This document shows, piece by piece, positions 26,655-34,341 of a DNA stretch of 64,000 bases. The position numbers were made by a program, and so were the translations under genes. Source of the stretch: CAVSUZ01 sp963791885 (GTDB taxonomy: Bacteria; Pseudomonadota; Alphaproteobacteria; Acetobacterales; Acetobacteraceae); NCBI GenBank assembly GCA_963791885.1, contig CAWBUL010000008.1, positions 62,001-126,000 on the forward strand. Reading direction: 5' to 3'. The notes beneath the pieces were generated by a model, which was not told the origin of the DNA, searched no databases, and was given only the letters and a program-made list of their open reading frames with translations. How positions within the stretch are numbered: position 1 is the stretch's first letter; the number at the start of each line of letters is the position of its first letter.

Positions 26655-26797
26655 CGCATTGCTCCCGCTGCATCCTCAGGCGAGTGATCCGTTCACCCGA
26701 CAGGAATCACCCCACGGTGGCGAAAACGGGACACGCGCGACCATCAATCCGCCTTCAACGCCACCCATATCGAGATCGTCGAACGAAGGAGGCAACC

Positions 26798-27001
26798 ATG
26801 AAGCGATACCTTCGCCCGCTGGTTGCGGCGGGAGCATTGGTCGCCGCCGCTGCCCTGGGCGGCTGCGTGGCCTATCCCGGATACGGGTATTACGGATATC
26901 CCTACGGTTATAACTACGCCTATGCCTACCCCACGGTCGGTGTCGCGGTTGGCGGCTGGCGTGGCCCCGGGTGGTACGGCGGAAGAGGCTGGTATCACTG
27001 A
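26798..27001 (+). CDS. Small Tyr/Gly-rich lipoprotein
   Basis: A 67-residue product starting at ATG 26798 behind GAAGGAGGCAACC. The signal ends in a lipobox A-L-G-G-C, giving acylation at Cys23. The mature part is almost only Tyr, Gly, Pro, Ala and Trp (YPGYGYYGYPYGYNYAYAY). Such peptides are common and uncharacterised in this group. Confidence 0.8.
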   Translation: MKRYLRPLVAAGALVAAAALGGCVAYPGYGYYGYPYGYNYAYAYPTVGVAVGGWRGPGWYGGRGWYH

Positions 27002-27061
27002 TGCGCGACTTGCGCGCGACGTCGGTCCCGTTATGATCCGCGACCGTCAGAGAGCATGCCG

Positions 27062-27280
27062 ATGGACATTGAGATCGAATACTGCGGAATGTGAGGCTAC
27101 GAACCGCGCGCCCGTGCGGCGCGTGACCTCATCGTGAAGCGCGCGCCCGGCGCGAAAGTCGGGCTGCGCAAATCCGGTGGCGGCGTGTTCGAAATCACGG
27201 TTGACGGCCGCCTCCGCTTTTCAAAGAAAGCGACCGGTCGTTTTCCCACCGAGCAGGAAGTGCTCAGCACACTGACCTGA
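27062..27280 (+). CDS. SelW/Rdx-family selenoprotein (UGA read as Sec11)
   Basis: Read through the TGA at 27092-27094, this frame gives a complete 72-residue thioredoxin-fold protein: MDIEIEYCGM-U-GYEPRARAARDLI, then GAKVGLRKSGGGVFEITVDG, LRFSKKATGRFPTEQEV and a TGA at 27278-27280. The C8-x-x-U11 pair and following GYEPRA are the signature of the SelW/SelT/SelH (Rdx) redox family, whose Cys homologues have CxxC at the same place. Nothing else in the frame is damaged. A SECIS-like hairpin lies at 27105-27125. The in-frame ATG at 27056 would add two residues. Simple ORF calling misses this gene completely. A Cys-to-stop mutation in a dying gene is the alternative. Confidence 0.85.
27105..27125 (+). 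promoter_or_regulatory. Candidate bacterial SECIS hairpin of the SelW-like gene
   Basis: Stem 27105-27112 pairs with 27118-27125 (eight pairs including one G-U), closing a 5-nt loop CGUGC at 27113-27117. The loop G (27114) is 20 nt after the last base of the UGA. Bacterial SECIS elements are hairpins with a G-U in the apical loop about 16-37 nt after UGA, bound by SelB. The loop sequence and distance nearly match the hairpin in the gene at 31550. Confidence 0.7.
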
Positions 27281-27283
27281 CAC

Positions 27284-29506
27284 CTATGGCTGCGCCGGAC
27301 GTTGCAGTTGCACCGATCCCAGAAAAAGTCCCGCGAGGGCGGCGCCGAGGCGCGGGGCGGGCCCTTGGGTTCCGGTCTCGGCAGGAGCGATCGCGGCGGC
27401 GACAGTCGTCCACCGAAACTGCGTCTGCGTGACAGCGAACACCTTCACCGGCCGGCCTTGGTCATCCGACCCTGTTCCCTCGTATCGGTGCATCGCCAGG
27501 TTGCCATCTCGCTCGGTCGACAGAGGCTGCCAATCCTGTAGCTGCACGCGAAGCCGCTGGGCGAAAATCTTGCTCAAACCCTCTTTGAGATCTGGCAGCC
27601 CCTTCGCCAAGGTTCCCAGTAGCACAAAGCGGAACCGTGGGGAGTTCTGCAGTGTGAACACGCATGCTTTGTCGGCGAGCTCCGCAGCCTCACGACCCGC
27701 CTGCGCACCCGACTGCGCTTCACTGTGCACATCATCCTCGACTGGCTCGATGCCACGCGGCAGCAGGACCGTGGTGCCTGACCACGGCTGTCCCCAAACC
27801 TCATACTGCGCTGTGCGGATGTCGTCCGGTCCAAGTTTCGCCAGATCCTCCGTTGCCTTCGCGAGGCTCGCGAGATCCGCGTCCGTCGCTGCAAGTGCGC
27901 CGAAAGTCGGAACGGGAGTCATCATCAGGAACGGCGTGCCGCACGAACGAATCGGATAGAGCCGTGGACCCTGCGTGACAGGAAGCGGCTCCGCTGCGTC
28001 GTCGTTCTGCGCAGACACGGACGGCGTGTCACTGTCCATATCGGCGTCGGATGGCGCCGTCTGATCGCGCGGCGGGAAGCCGGACAGGGTAAGACCGGTC
28101 AGAAACCGAAGCACTTGCAACTTGCTCGCCGTGCTGGCTGCCGGTCCAGCGACTGCCGCATTTACGCTGACGCCGCGGCCAAACATATCGGTCCGATAAA
28201 CGCGCAGATCTCTCTTGTTCCACATGGCGCGGTCCTCCACGCGGGCGCCATTCTGGATCGTGTGCAGGCTCCAGGCGTCTTTGGGCTGCCACCACAGGCC
28301 CGTTTTGTAGAGATGCACGAGATCCCTGAAGCCACGCTCATCCTCCACGGAAACCGCAAGCTGCCACTCCGGCGTGGCGGGATCATCAGGAAGAACCCCC
28401 AGCCGAACCGTCAGACCCACTCCCGCGCCGGCCACCTCCGCCTGGCAATACTCCCCATCCGGTGTGAGTTTCGCTTCCGCTGGCACGATGATGTTGGCGC
28501 CCGAGCGAGGCTCGGTCCATATCCGGAAAGGCTGTGAACTCAGTGCGTCGTCGGGGACTCCGAAGCGGCGCTCCATCGCCTGGATCCGCTTGTGCCCGCG
28601 GCCAGGAACCCAAATCTGTGACAGAGGTCGGGTACCGCGATCGATCAAAGTCAGGGCCCCGCATTGCACGCTGTCGGGGCCGGCCAGGGCTGGCGCGGGA
28701 CCTCCAATCTGAGGCCCGGTCACGTTCGCCGCCGAAGTTGCGTACGCAAACATCGCACTGGCGTCGCCGCCGGCGGGCAACGGGTCCGACGAGTTCTCCA
28801 AATTCGCAAGATACTGCGCCCGCATCGCCCAACTGATGGACGACGCGCCCTGCTGAAGCCCGCCAGACCCGATCCCGACGACCTCCCCTGATTGATCCAG
28901 GACTGGCGCGCCGGAGTCACCGGGCTGCAAAGGGCCTGAGAGGTGGAGAACCTGAGCGGACAGATCAGGGAACTTCAGCGTCTGCAACTCGGAACGAGCC
29001 GCATCGTCCAGCGTGGAGCTCAGCTCCGGAAACAGATCGTTCGCAAACGTGACCTGCAGCCGGGTATTGATCGGCGCTTGCACCCCAAGAGGGAAGCCCC
29101 ACGCCTCCACCCACTGCTCTGGTTTTACGGGCGTGGGAGAGAGCCGCAACGGCGGCGCGTCCGGCGGATTGGTGACGGTCAACAGCACAAGATCCGCGGC
29201 ACGCAGAACGTGACTCACTGTCGCATCCCGGGCGATCTGGGTCAGCTTCGACCCGTTCGTTTGGAAATACAGCACGGTATAGGGGGGCGGGCATCCGGCG
29301 ACGACGTGCAGGTCGGTTACAACCGAACCATGCGGTCCCCAGACGAACCCAGTGGCAACGCGCGCTTCATTGTTGCCGCAGATCGAGACAATCTTCACCA
29401 GTGACGGCAATATCTTCATTGAAAGATCCGTCGCGGCGTCGTTCTGCGCGTATGCCGTCGATCCGAACAGGACGGTGCCAAGCACCGCCGCTCCTAATTT
29501 CCGCAT
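27284..29506 (-). CDS. Exported trypsin-like serine protease with large C-terminal region
   Basis: A 740-residue protein with a signal peptide (1-20, ending TAYA). Residues 30-235 are a chymotrypsin-fold protease domain with H67 (VTDLHVVAG), D105 (LRAADLVLL) and S198 (QPGDSGAPV). The following ~500 residues hold no domain I recognise; they contain several isolated Cys and two similar-looking halves rich in beta-strand pattern. It overlaps by 13 bp the upstream gene at 29494-30066, so they are coupled. Substrate unknown. Confidence 0.8.
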   Translation of the reverse strand: MRKLGAAVLGTVLFGSTAYAQNDAATDLSMKILPSLVKIVSICGNNEARVATGFVWGPHGSVVTDLHVVAGCPPPYTVLYFQTNGSKLTQIARDATVSHVLRAADLVLLTVTNPPDAPPLRLSPTPVKPEQWVEAWGFPLGVQAPINTRLQVTFANDLFPELSSTLDDAARSELQTLKFPDLSAQVLHLSGPLQPGDSGAPVLDQSGEVVGIGSGGLQQGASSISWAMRAQYLANLENSSDPLPAGGDASAMFAYATSAANVTGPQIGGPAPALAGPDSVQCGALTLIDRGTRPLSQIWVPGRGHKRIQAMERRFGVPDDALSSQPFRIWTEPRSGANIIVPAEAKLTPDGEYCQAEVAGAGVGLTVRLGVLPDDPATPEWQLAVSVEDERGFRDLVHLYKTGLWWQPKDAWSLHTIQNGARVEDRAMWNKRDLRVYRTDMFGRGVSVNAAVAGPAASTASKLQVLRFLTGLTLSGFPPRDQTAPSDADMDSDTPSVSAQNDDAAEPLPVTQGPRLYPIRSCGTPFLMMTPVPTFGALAATDADLASLAKATEDLAKLGPDDIRTAQYEVWGQPWSGTTVLLPRGIEPVEDDVHSEAQSGAQAGREAAELADKACVFTLQNSPRFRFVLLGTLAKGLPDLKEGLSKIFAQRLRVQLQDWQPLSTERDGNLAMHRYEGTGSDDQGRPVKVFAVTQTQFRWTTVAAAIAPAETGTQGPAPRLGAALAGLFLGSVQLQRPAQP

Positions 29507-30066
29507 TTCAATTCACGCATGAGAGTCGCCGATGGGTCGGTCGAGTTTTCCGCGGCCGCAGCGATCCCCGCGAAGGACGGGAACTTGCGAACGATCGCCA
29601 GTTTCTGCGCGGGATCAGACACCAGCGCGATGGCATTGCATAGCGACTGCCCCACATCCGCATAAAGCGCGTTGGTCTGTTCCTGCGCGTCCGCGGGCAC
29701 GCTGATGCTCGCGCTCGGTGGTTTTATGCCAAGCCGGTGATAGGCAACGAACGCCCGTGCGTCCTCCGCGCTGTAACCGGCATTGCGCCAGGCGGCCACT
29801 TCCGATCGCGGCGACGGCGCAAGCAATCCGCCGCTCCGCACAGCCAAACCAAGCAAGATCCCCCCCGTCGCCAGAATCCCGAAAGCCGCAATGCGCCAGG
29901 ATCGTCCTGTCGACTGGCCTGAACTGAGACCTAACACCCCTCCCAGCAGCGCCGTGATGGCGACCACGACTCCCTGGACAACGGGGGACACAGACAAGCC
30001 AAGCAGGGTCCCAAGCAGAAGTCCGACACCGCCGCCGGCGGCCACATCGCCCAAGACGCTCAGCAT
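29494..30066 (-). CDS. Membrane protein of unknown function coupled to the serine protease
   Basis: A 190-residue protein with three hydrophobic Gly-rich segments at about 5-25, 28-48 and 58-76, followed by a soluble ~110-residue domain with AEDARAFVAYHRLGIKPP and one Cys pair far apart. No family recognised. Its end overlaps the protease signal-peptide coding region by 13 bp, and the two probably form one transcript. It may anchor or modulate the protease (inference). Confidence 0.65.
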   Translation of the reverse strand: MLSVLGDVAAGGGVGLLLGTLLGLSVSPVVQGVVVAITALLGGVLGLSSGQSTGRSWRIAAFGILATGGILLGLAVRSGGLLAPSPRSEVAAWRNAGYSAEDARAFVAYHRLGIKPPSASISVPADAQEQTNALYADVGQSLCNAIALVSDPAQKLAIVRKFPSFAGIAAAAENSTDPSATLMRELKCGN

Positions 30067-30241
30067 GATGTTGTCAGCTCAATTCGCCAAAATCTAGCCT
30101 AAAATGGCACATCTCCAAGGACAAGCGATACAGGCAATAGGGTTGTCGCGCTCCCTCGCCCTGCTCCTCCTTGTTTGCCTAACGGAAAAGCGGTGATCGA
30201 AACGCTAGAATGTCATAGAATGGAGCCAGGAGGACAAAACC

Positions 30242-31027
30242 ATGGCGGACATCGACGGCGATCTGCTGCGACAGGTTGCGCCGAATCAAAGCGGGACAAG
30301 AGCCGAGAATCAAACGCGCATCATATCGGCCGTCGGTCCGGTGCTGGCACAGACACTCGATGATTATCTGATAAACAGCAATCTGCGCGTCGCGCACTTT
30401 GTCGCGCAGACCTGCCAGGAATCGGACCAGTTCTGTACCACCGTCGAATATGCCAGCGGCCAAGAATACGAAGGTCGCGCGGACCTGGGTAACACGCAGC
30501 CAGGTGATGGTGTCCGATATAAGGGGCGCGGGTTGATCCAGCTGACCGGTCGCGCGAACTACCAGCACTATGGCGATGCCCTGGGCTTGGACCTCGTTGA
30601 CAATCCCGACACCGCCGCGGATCCTGCCGTTTCCCTCAAAATCGCGTGTGAGTTTTGGAAAGAGCATGGGTTGAACACGCTGGCCGACGCCGACGACATT
30701 GAGACAATCACCCGTCGAATCAACGGTGGCCTGAACGGAATCATCAACCGTCGTTCGTATCTGGCGCGCGCAAAGGCAGTGTTGGGAATCGCGGGGGCGG
30801 CGCCTTCGTCCGACTCCCCCAGGCCGACCTTGCAGATCGGCGCGAATGGCGCGCAGGTCATCGCCCTGCAGCAACTGCTCACGGCCAAGGGGTTCGCACT
30901 TGTGGCTGACGGCGACTTCGGTCCGACGACCGACGCCGCTGTGAAGCAGTTCCAGGCCGCTCGCGGAATGCAAGCCGATGGGGTCGTGGGACCTCAGACA
31001 TGGAATGCGCTATCGACAGTCCCTTGA
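30242..31027 (+). CDS. GH19 chitinase/endolysin-like protein with peptidoglycan-binding domain
   Basis: A 261-residue protein. Residues 1-185 form a glycoside hydrolase family 19 domain with likely catalytic Glu60 (HFVAQTCQES) and Glu69 (TTVEYASGQEYEGR), then YKGRGLIQLTGRANY, and a late TRRINGGLNGIINR. A PG_binding_1 domain occupies 195-258 (LQIGANGAQVIALQQLL; DGDFGPTTDAAVKQFQ). No signal peptide is present. It looks like a phage-type endolysin, but no other phage gene is nearby. Confidence 0.9.
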   Translation: MADIDGDLLRQVAPNQSGTRAENQTRIISAVGPVLAQTLDDYLINSNLRVAHFVAQTCQESDQFCTTVEYASGQEYEGRADLGNTQPGDGVRYKGRGLIQLTGRANYQHYGDALGLDLVDNPDTAADPAVSLKIACEFWKEHGLNTLADADDIETITRRINGGLNGIINRRSYLARAKAVLGIAGAAPSSDSPRPTLQIGANGAQVIALQQLLTAKGFALVADGDFGPTTDAAVKQFQAARGMQADGVVGPQTWNALSTVP

Positions 31028-31062
31028 TCGATCTCGTGTCCAGCCCGATCGGAAAGGTTCGT

Positions 31063-31518
31063 ATGGCGCGACCCAGCTGTCACCGTGATTATCTGAAGGC
31101 ATGTCTCGGCGCTCTCTTCGCAGGGGCTCTCCTTGCGAACGGAGCGGCCGCCGCACCATGCGACAACCCAAGACCTGTGCAGTTTCCCGTCGGCGGAGCC
31201 CAGGCGCAGATCACAGGTGGTATCGCCCGCGGCGAGCTGGCCTGCTGGACTGTTGGGGGGCGCCGCGGCCAACACATGACCGTCCGTCAGCCAGCGAACG
31301 ACCACAACAATATCGTGCTGCAAATCTATCGTCCCCCATGGTCCGTGGCGCAGTCCCCGGATGGAATCAGGATCCACGGGCGTGCATTGCCTGGTACGGC
31401 GGAAGGACAGGACGCCACCGGCTGGACCGGTGTGCTGCCGGCAACGGGCAGCTACTTGCTTGTGCTCGGGACAACCTGGGGCGGCGGACCGTATAAAGTC
31501 CGAATCGATATACGCTGA
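31063..31518 (+). CDS. Small secreted protein
   Basis: A 151-residue protein starting at ATG 31063 behind GGAAAGG. A signal peptide covers about 1-34 (ACLGALFAGALLANGAAAA). The mature part has two Cys near its start and a beta-rich end (GWTGVLPATGSYLLVLGTTWGGGPYKVRI) reminiscent of pre-peptidase C-terminal or inhibitor-type beta-sandwich domains. It lies between the endolysin-like gene and the GrdB-like selenoprotein gene, with 31 bp to the latter. Confidence 0.7.
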   Translation: MARPSCHRDYLKACLGALFAGALLANGAAAAPCDNPRPVQFPVGGAQAQITGGIARGELACWTVGGRRGQHMTVRQPANDHNNIVLQIYRPPWSVAQSPDGIRIHGRALPGTAEGQDATGWTGVLPATGSYLLVLGTTWGGGPYKVRIDIR

Positions 31519-31549
31519 TGATCTGCCAGCCGCACAACGAGAGGACGCG

Positions 31550-32761
31550 ATGACCCGGCTATCTGACCTCCCGCCCGCCCAGGCCAAGCGTCTGGCCGAG
31601 GTCGAATGTCCCACCTTCACCACCCAACCCTGGGTTTCCGGACCACCGCTATCAGATCGGCGCGTTGCGATCGTGTCCTCGGCCGGACTGTTCAAGCGCG
31701 GGACCGAGCCGTTTCGCGGCCGCGATGCCGACTATCGCGTCATCCCCGGCGACGTCGCCTGGCAAGACCTGCTCACCAGCCATATCTCAATCAACTTCGA
31801 CCGCACCGCGCTGCAGGAAGACTGGAACGTCGTCTTTCCGCGCGACCGGCTAAAGGAACTCGTGGCACAGGGCGTGATCGGTTCACTCGCCGACACCCAC
31901 TACTCCTTCATGGGCGCCAGCGATCCGATCGCGATGGATCCCCATGCCCGCCAACTCGCCGGCCGCCTGAAGCAGGAGGAGGTCGATTCCGTCCTCCTCA
32001 CCCCCGTCTGACCCATCTGCACGCGCGCCGTGAGCGCGCTCGGACACTACCTGGAGGAAGAAGGCCTCGCGACGGTCGCGATCAGCCTGATTCGTCCGCA
32101 AACCGAAAAAACCAAACCGCCCCGCGCGCTCTGGGTCCCGTTCGAATTGGGACGTCCCTTTGGGCCGCCGAGCGACGCAGACTTCCAGCAACGCGTAATC
32201 CTCGCAGCCCTTGGGCTGCTGGAAAGAACCGACGGGCCCGTCCTGATCGAGGATTTCCCACGCGACGATCCACGCCGCAATCCGGATCCCAACTGGCAGC
32301 CGCCAGCCGCGCCGGCTCTAAGTTCTGACCGCAGTGCTGCAACGCTTGCATCTCGCATGGAAGCGGAAGTGCACGCACTGCACGCTGCACACCAGCGCTG
32401 GATTGCGCAACACGGCCGCACCACCGTCGGGATCAGCGAATTACCCGTCACACACGCCGCGCGCTACGTCGCCGAATGGCTTGGCGGCCAAAGTCCCGCA
32501 AGCCCCCGTGACGGCTTCTCGGCCCCACTGGAACTGCGCTTCGCCGTCGACGACCTCAAGGCATACGCGCTGGAAGCTGCCGCCGCAGGCCGCACCAAAC
32601 CGTCAAGCAAACAACTCGGTGACTGGCTCTGGAACGACACGGCGACAGGGGCGGCGTTGCACACGTTGCGCGCCATGCTGCTCAACAGCGGCGACTCCCG
32701 CCTTAAGCTCATCGCCGAGAATTTCATCGTCCCCGGCGCGCGGGTCCGTGCTTCGGGGTAA
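31550..32761 (+). CDS. GrdB-like selenoprotein (glycine/sarcosine/betaine reductase B family), UGA read as Sec154
   Basis: A continuous 403-residue frame if the TGA at 32009-32011 is read as Sec154. Before it: VAIVSSAGLFKRG, HISINFDRTALQEDWNVVFP, LKELVAQGVIGSLADTHYSFMG, VDSVLLTPV. After it: PICTRAVSALGHYLEEEGLATVAISLI, GRPFGPPSDADFQQRV and a long helical end. In the GrdB family the redox site is a U/C-x-x-C after this VLLTP strand; here it reads U154-P-I-C157. Ordinary ORF calling splits the gene into 31550-32011 and 32030-32761, which share one frame. Clostridial GrdB acts with GrdA/GrdC on glycine; those partners are not here, so the aerobic role is unknown. RBS GAGAGG. Confidence 0.87.
32023..32039 (+). 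promoter_or_regulatory. Candidate bacterial SECIS hairpin of the GrdB-like gene
   Basis: The 6-bp stem GCGCGC (32023-32028) pairs with GCGCGC (32034-32039) and closes the loop CGUGA (32029-32033). The loop G (32030) is 19 nt after the UGA. The loop starts CGUG exactly as in the SelW-like gene at 27113, and the distance differs by one nucleotide. Confidence 0.7.
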
Positions 32762-32945
32762 GGCGCGCCTCACCAAATCGAGCCGAATCTGCATAGCTTG
32801 CACCCGACACGTTACACCAAACTTGGCACTTGATGCGACAATTTCTGCATGCCCCTTCGACGCCAGCGGCAACATCAGGGTATCGAGACGTGAGGAGATC
32901 CGGGTGGCAATCAGCGCCACGCGCTGTCGGCCGCGATAATCATAA

Positions 32946-33146
32946 ATGACAACCAAACCAAAACTGCAGCCAGAGGTCTTCACTGGTCACGAACGTTTCG
33001 TTTATCTCTTGACAGAACTGGAGCTCATTGTAGGGTCCGGCGCCGTCAACTGGACGGCGACCTCTGTGATCGCGGCAAGGGACCGTGTGGACCGCATCGC
33101 CGAAGCGATCCATGAGCTTGTGACACGCATCAAGCACGAGTCGTGA
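32946..33146 (+). CDS. Possible small helical protein
   Basis: A 66-residue frame (MTTKPKLQPEVFTGHERF; ARDRVDRIAEAIHELV) with a plausible amphipathic C-terminal helix but no clear RBS and no family. It sits in a 420-bp interval between the selenoprotein gene and the AraC gene that otherwise holds nothing recognisable. A 13-bp word aatctgcatagct recurs near 32787 and 34191, on both sides of this small gene and the AraC gene. Confidence 0.35.
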   Translation: MTTKPKLQPEVFTGHERFVYLLTELELIVGSGAVNWTATSVIAARDRVDRIAEAIHELVTRIKHES

Positions 33147-33182
33147 AGGCACATCTGCCGGGCTTTGGTTACCGGGAGCAGC

Positions 33183-34151
33183 ATGATGAGTAGCCTGTCC
33201 GGTGGTCTCATGGACCACAGTCGCAGTTTCGCTGATCCCGACCAGTACCAGGCTGCCATCCGAGGAGGTGACAGCCTGTATGCCCTTCTGGGACGCGGTA
33301 CCTTTCATGCGGAGCTGACCGACATCGAGGTTGGCGGATTGAAGCTACAACGCGGACGGGAATCGCTGCCCCGCCTGGCTGCTTCGGGCATCCCACCGAA
33401 CAAGGTTGGCGTCGTGCTTTGGGCCAAGGATCGCCGGTTGCCTGTCGTCAGGGGTGTGCAGATCCGCGCCGGGGAGATCTTGTGCCTCGGCCCTGGTGTG
33501 CAGTCGCATCACCGCACGTCCGGACCCAACGAGTTCACGGCTCTGATCATGAATTCAAGCGACCTGCTCCGCGCGGCAAACGAGCTGACAAGCGATGAAA
33601 TCACCGTTGCGAACGGGACCGTTCTGCGGCCCCCCGACCATCAGCTCACGAGGCTGCTTTCCTTGATTGAATCCGCTATCCGTGTGAGCAGAACGACACC
33701 CGAGGTATTTGCCTCGCCGCAAGCCACCAAATCGTTGGAACAGGCGCTGCTGCAGCCGATGATCGAATGCCTCCTGGACAGAGAGGTCCGCCAGGAAGCC
33801 AGTTCCAATCACCGCCGTGCGGCCTTGGCGAAGCGCTTCGAGGAGGCCGTTGAAGCCAACCTCGATGAGACGCTGTCTATTCCGGATCTCTGCCGGATCG
33901 TGGGTGTACCCGGACGGTCTCTGCGCACGCTATGCCAGGAACAATTGGGGATGTCACCGATACGGTTCCTGGCGCTGCGGCGTTTGCATTTGGCGCGCCT
34001 GGCGCTGCTCCGAGCCGACCACCACACCACGACGGTTACGCAGATTGCAATGGATCACGGCGTTTGGGAGCTGGGACGATTTGCGGTAACCTACAAATCG
34101 CTATTTGGGGAATCACCGTCGGCCACGCTGCACCGACGGTCGACTGTCTAG
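33183..34151 (+). CDS. AraC-family transcriptional regulator
   Basis: A 322-residue regulator with a cupin-less AraC-binding-like N-terminal domain and a C-terminal pair of helix-turn-helices at about 225-315 (TLSIPDLCRIVGVPGRSLRTLC; TVTQIAMDHGVWELGRFAVTYKSLFGESPSA). The ATG at 33183 follows CCGGGAGCAGC and is preferred to an upstream TTG/GTG start. The next gene on the same strand is the arylsulfatase, so the sulfatase-peroxidase-catalase group is the likely target (inference). Confidence 0.9.
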   Translation: MMSSLSGGLMDHSRSFADPDQYQAAIRGGDSLYALLGRGTFHAELTDIEVGGLKLQRGRESLPRLAASGIPPNKVGVVLWAKDRRLPVVRGVQIRAGEILCLGPGVQSHHRTSGPNEFTALIMNSSDLLRAANELTSDEITVANGTVLRPPDHQLTRLLSLIESAIRVSRTTPEVFASPQATKSLEQALLQPMIECLLDREVRQEASSNHRRAALAKRFEEAVEANLDETLSIPDLCRIVGVPGRSLRTLCQEQLGMSPIRFLALRRLHLARLALLRADHHTTTVTQIAMDHGVWELGRFAVTYKSLFGESPSATLHRRSTV

Positions 34152-34341
34152 AAAAAACGAAGTTCCCTCCCGGCTCTCTTTTGGGGCCAAATCTGCATAG
34201 CTCGAAAATATCAGCATAGGTACGAAAGCGTACGCCGAGTTCGGGAGAGCATACCCGAACCGCGGCACGGTGCGCGCGATTCACCACCAGCACTTCGGAC
34301 TTTGACGCACGAAGCCTGAACGAGACTGACGGGGGAGATGA

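Noticed and set aside
32030..32761. Separate downstream gene starting at GTG 32030
   Set aside because: It is in the same frame as 31550-32008, has no RBS of its own, and the family homology runs across the single TGA; it is treated as the second part of the selenoprotein.
32787..34203. Attachment sites flanking a small island (repeated word aatctgcatagct)
   Set aside because: Only 13 bases are shared and there is no integrase, so chance or a shared regulatory word cannot be excluded.
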